From positions 1 to 23,217 of the forward strand of contig CAKTFI010000017.1 in assembly GCA_934555865.1 (NCBI GenBank): a stretch of 23,217 nucleotides of DNA, given 5' to 3'. This DNA is from an uncultured Christensenellaceae bacterium. Its GTDB lineage: Bacteria; Bacillota; Clostridia; Christensenellales; Christensenellaceae. Both the position numbers and the translations under genes were made by a program. Positions within the stretch are counted from its first letter, which is position 1. The number at the start of each line of letters is the position of its first letter. This document shows, one piece after another, positions 21,900-23,217 of this stretch. The notes under the pieces were generated by a model. That model made no database searches and had not been told where the DNA came from. It worked only from the letters and a program-made list of their open reading frames with translations.

Positions 21900-23153
21900 T
21901 CAAAGCGCCTTGGCCGCGCGGATCGCGAGGCGCAGCGCCTGCTGCGTCGCCGCATAGCGCAGGGCGTCGCGATTGAGGCCGCTGTGTCCCGGCAAATACT
22001 TTTCCACATGCGTGTAATTCGGCGAATCCACTGCAATGTAGATGAGTCCGACCGGCTTTTCCGGCGTACCGCCGCCCGGTCCGGCGATGCCCGTGATGCC
22101 GATGCCGACCTCTGCGCCCGCGACACGGCGCGCGCCGCTGGCCATCTGCGCCGCCACCTCCGACGAAACCGCCCCAAGTGTATCCAGATCGCGCTCGGAC
22201 ACGCCCAGCACCTGCGCCTTCATCCGGTTTGCATAGGTGCACACGCCGAATTCAAACACCTCGGACGCGCCCGCGACATCCGTGATCCGCTTGGAAAGCA
22301 GGCCGCCGGTGCAGCTCTCCGCCGTCGCGATCTTGGCATGCTTTTGGCGGAGCAGCTCGACCAGCGCCGTCTCCTGATTTCCGATGTCCACACCGTAGAC
22401 ATACTCCCGTAGCTCGGCGCAGATGGCGTCGACCTCCGGCCGGATGAGCGCATCCGCCGCTTCCCGGGTCGGCGCGGCCGCCGTGATACGCAATTGCACC
22501 TCACCTTGCTTGGCATAGGGCGCGATTGTCGGATTCTTGCCTTTCTCCATCCGTTCCCGCAATCGGTATTCCACCGCGCTCTCGCCGATGCCGTGCAGGT
22601 GGATTGTGTGCGAGACCAGCACATGGTCCGCCCGCCGGGCAAGCCAGGGGCGCACCGACCTTTCAAACATCGTCTGCATCTCAAACGGTGGCCCGGGCAG
22701 CAGGATCGCCGCCTTGCCGTTCTTTTCCAGCGCCAGCCCTGGCGCCGTGCCCGCATCGTTTTTAAAAATCACAGCGTGTTCCGGCATTTCCGCCTGCTTT
22801 AAATTGTTCGGCGTCGCCTCCACGCCCTTGGCGGCAAAATAGGCCGCGATCCGCCGCGCCGATTCCTCGTCGAGGCGCATCTTTTCGCCGAAATAGGCAG
22901 CGACCGTTTCCTTGGTGAGGTCGTCATAGGTCGGGCCGAGGCCGCCGGTCATCACCACGAGGTCCGCCCGCGAAAACGCCTGTTCCAGTTCGCTCTTCAG
23001 CCGCGCGGGATTGTCCCCCACGACCGACTGGTGGTACACATCGATGCCCAGCGCCGCCAGCTCCTTCGCCAGATACGCCGCATTGGTATTTACAATATCG
23101 CCCAGGAGGATCTCCGTCCCCACGCATAGAATTTCCGCTTTGATCTGTTTCAT
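21900..23153 (-). CDS. cinA: CinA family protein (nicotinamide-nucleotide amidase)
   Basis: A 417-residue two-domain protein of the competence/damage-inducible CinA family. Seen directly: an N-terminal MoaB/Mog-like domain with CVGTEILLGDIVNTNAAYLA (residues about 10-29), TGGLGPTYDDLTKE and LLPGPPFEM; and a C-terminal PncC domain (about 255-417) with ATAESCTGGLLSKRI, GAVSSEVAAQMASGARR and GITGIAGPGGGTPEKPVGL. The C-terminal domain of this family deamidates nicotinamide mononucleotide in NAD recycling; the N-terminal domain acts as a pyrophosphatase in several members. The frame is open to 23213, but the ATG at 23153 has GGAGGG 7 nt upstream and matches the family start. recA, a frequent neighbour, is not in the window. 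Confidence 0.97.
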   Translation of the reverse strand: MKQIKAEILCVGTEILLGDIVNTNAAYLAKELAALGIDVYHQSVVGDNPARLKSELEQAFSRADLVVMTGGLGPTYDDLTKETVAAYFGEKMRLDEESARRIAAYFAAKGVEATPNNLKQAEMPEHAVIFKNDAGTAPGLALEKNGKAAILLPGPPFEMQTMFERSVRPWLARRADHVLVSHTIHLHGIGESAVEYRLRERMEKGKNPTIAPYAKQGEVQLRITAAAPTREAADALIRPEVDAICAELREYVYGVDIGNQETALVELLRQKHAKIATAESCTGGLLSKRITDVAGASEVFEFGVCTYANRMKAQVLGVSERDLDTLGAVSSEVAAQMASGARRVAGAEVGIGITGIAGPGGGTPEKPVGLIYIAVDSPNYTHVEKYLPGHSGLNRDALRYAATQQALRLAIRAAKAL

Positions 23154-23172
23154 AGAATTCCCTCCGCGCTTT

Positions 23173-23201
23173 ATTGTACTACGCCGCCCGGCCTTTTTCC
23201 A
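23173..23201 (-). promoter_or_regulatory. Possible promoter of cinA
   Basis: The minus strand has TGGAAA (23196-23201), a 17-nt spacer and TACAAT (23173-23178), 20 nt before the start codon. The -35 match is four of six, and the ribosome binding site lies just after the -10 box, so the leader would be very short. Confidence 0.4.
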
Positions 23202-23217
23202 TCCCCTCCCCATAAAG

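Noticed and set aside
1..23217. CRISPR array, integrase, transposase or prophage
   Set aside because: No regularly spaced direct repeats, no recombinase motifs and no phage structural genes were seen. The tRNAs are intact, with no duplicated 3' ends nearby that would suggest an attachment site.

Overview
The window looks like chromosomal DNA of a GC-rich, spore-forming member of the class Clostridia, probably an uncultured gut-type lineage; I cannot place it further. The grounds are a full-length SpoIIE, strong GGAGG ribosome binding sites, TTGACA/TATAAT promoters, tRNAs that encode their CCA ends, EpsC-type serine acetyltransferase, [Fe-S] serine dehydratase in two subunits, YajC, and a cohesin/dockerin gene pair. 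No phage, transposase, integrase or CRISPR array was seen. Most of it is housekeeping sequence with a few accessory-looking modules.

Layout. 1-583: six tRNAs on the minus strand in two transcription units, Arg(TCT)-His-Gln-Lys(TTT) and Gly-Lys(CTT, cut by the window edge), each with a perfect TTGACA-17-TATAAT promoter. 1056-2466: a DegV-family fatty-acid-binding protein and TspO on the plus strand, separated by a hairpin that buries the tspO ribosome binding site. 2516-2591: tRNA-Ala(CGC). 2679-6717: a tightly coupled minus-strand operon, flippase > Nfo-like TIM barrel > Xaa-Pro peptidase > EF-P. 6893-7049: tRNA-Glu and tRNA-Val. 7205-10344: a two-gene surface module, a secreted glucosaminidase-like protein ending in a dockerin followed by a membrane-anchored cohesin protein. 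10518-12911: galE and a polyprenyl-phosphate sugar-phosphate transferase. 13143-13508: yajC. 13563-14989: epsC and a small P-loop protein. 15099-16025: metA, divergent from epsC. 16119-17674: sdaAB-sdaAA behind a terminator-like leader. 17794-20139: spoIIE. 20258-21294: two divergent hypothetical genes. 21295-21899: a gene-poor stretch. 21900-23153: cinA.

How genes fit together. The flippase, GalE and the sugar-phosphate transferase could serve surface polysaccharide synthesis, although they lie in separate operons. The peptidase and EF-P are a classic proline-related pair. EpsC makes O-acetylserine for cysteine and MetA (with Glu111) probably makes O-acetylhomoserine for methionine; their start regions share one AT-rich intergenic segment. 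The serine dehydratase consumes the same serine that EpsC uses. The dockerin enzyme and the cohesin membrane protein are adjacent, share one promoter and look like a receptor-ligand pair holding a wall hydrolase at the membrane; this is the most notable accessory system here.
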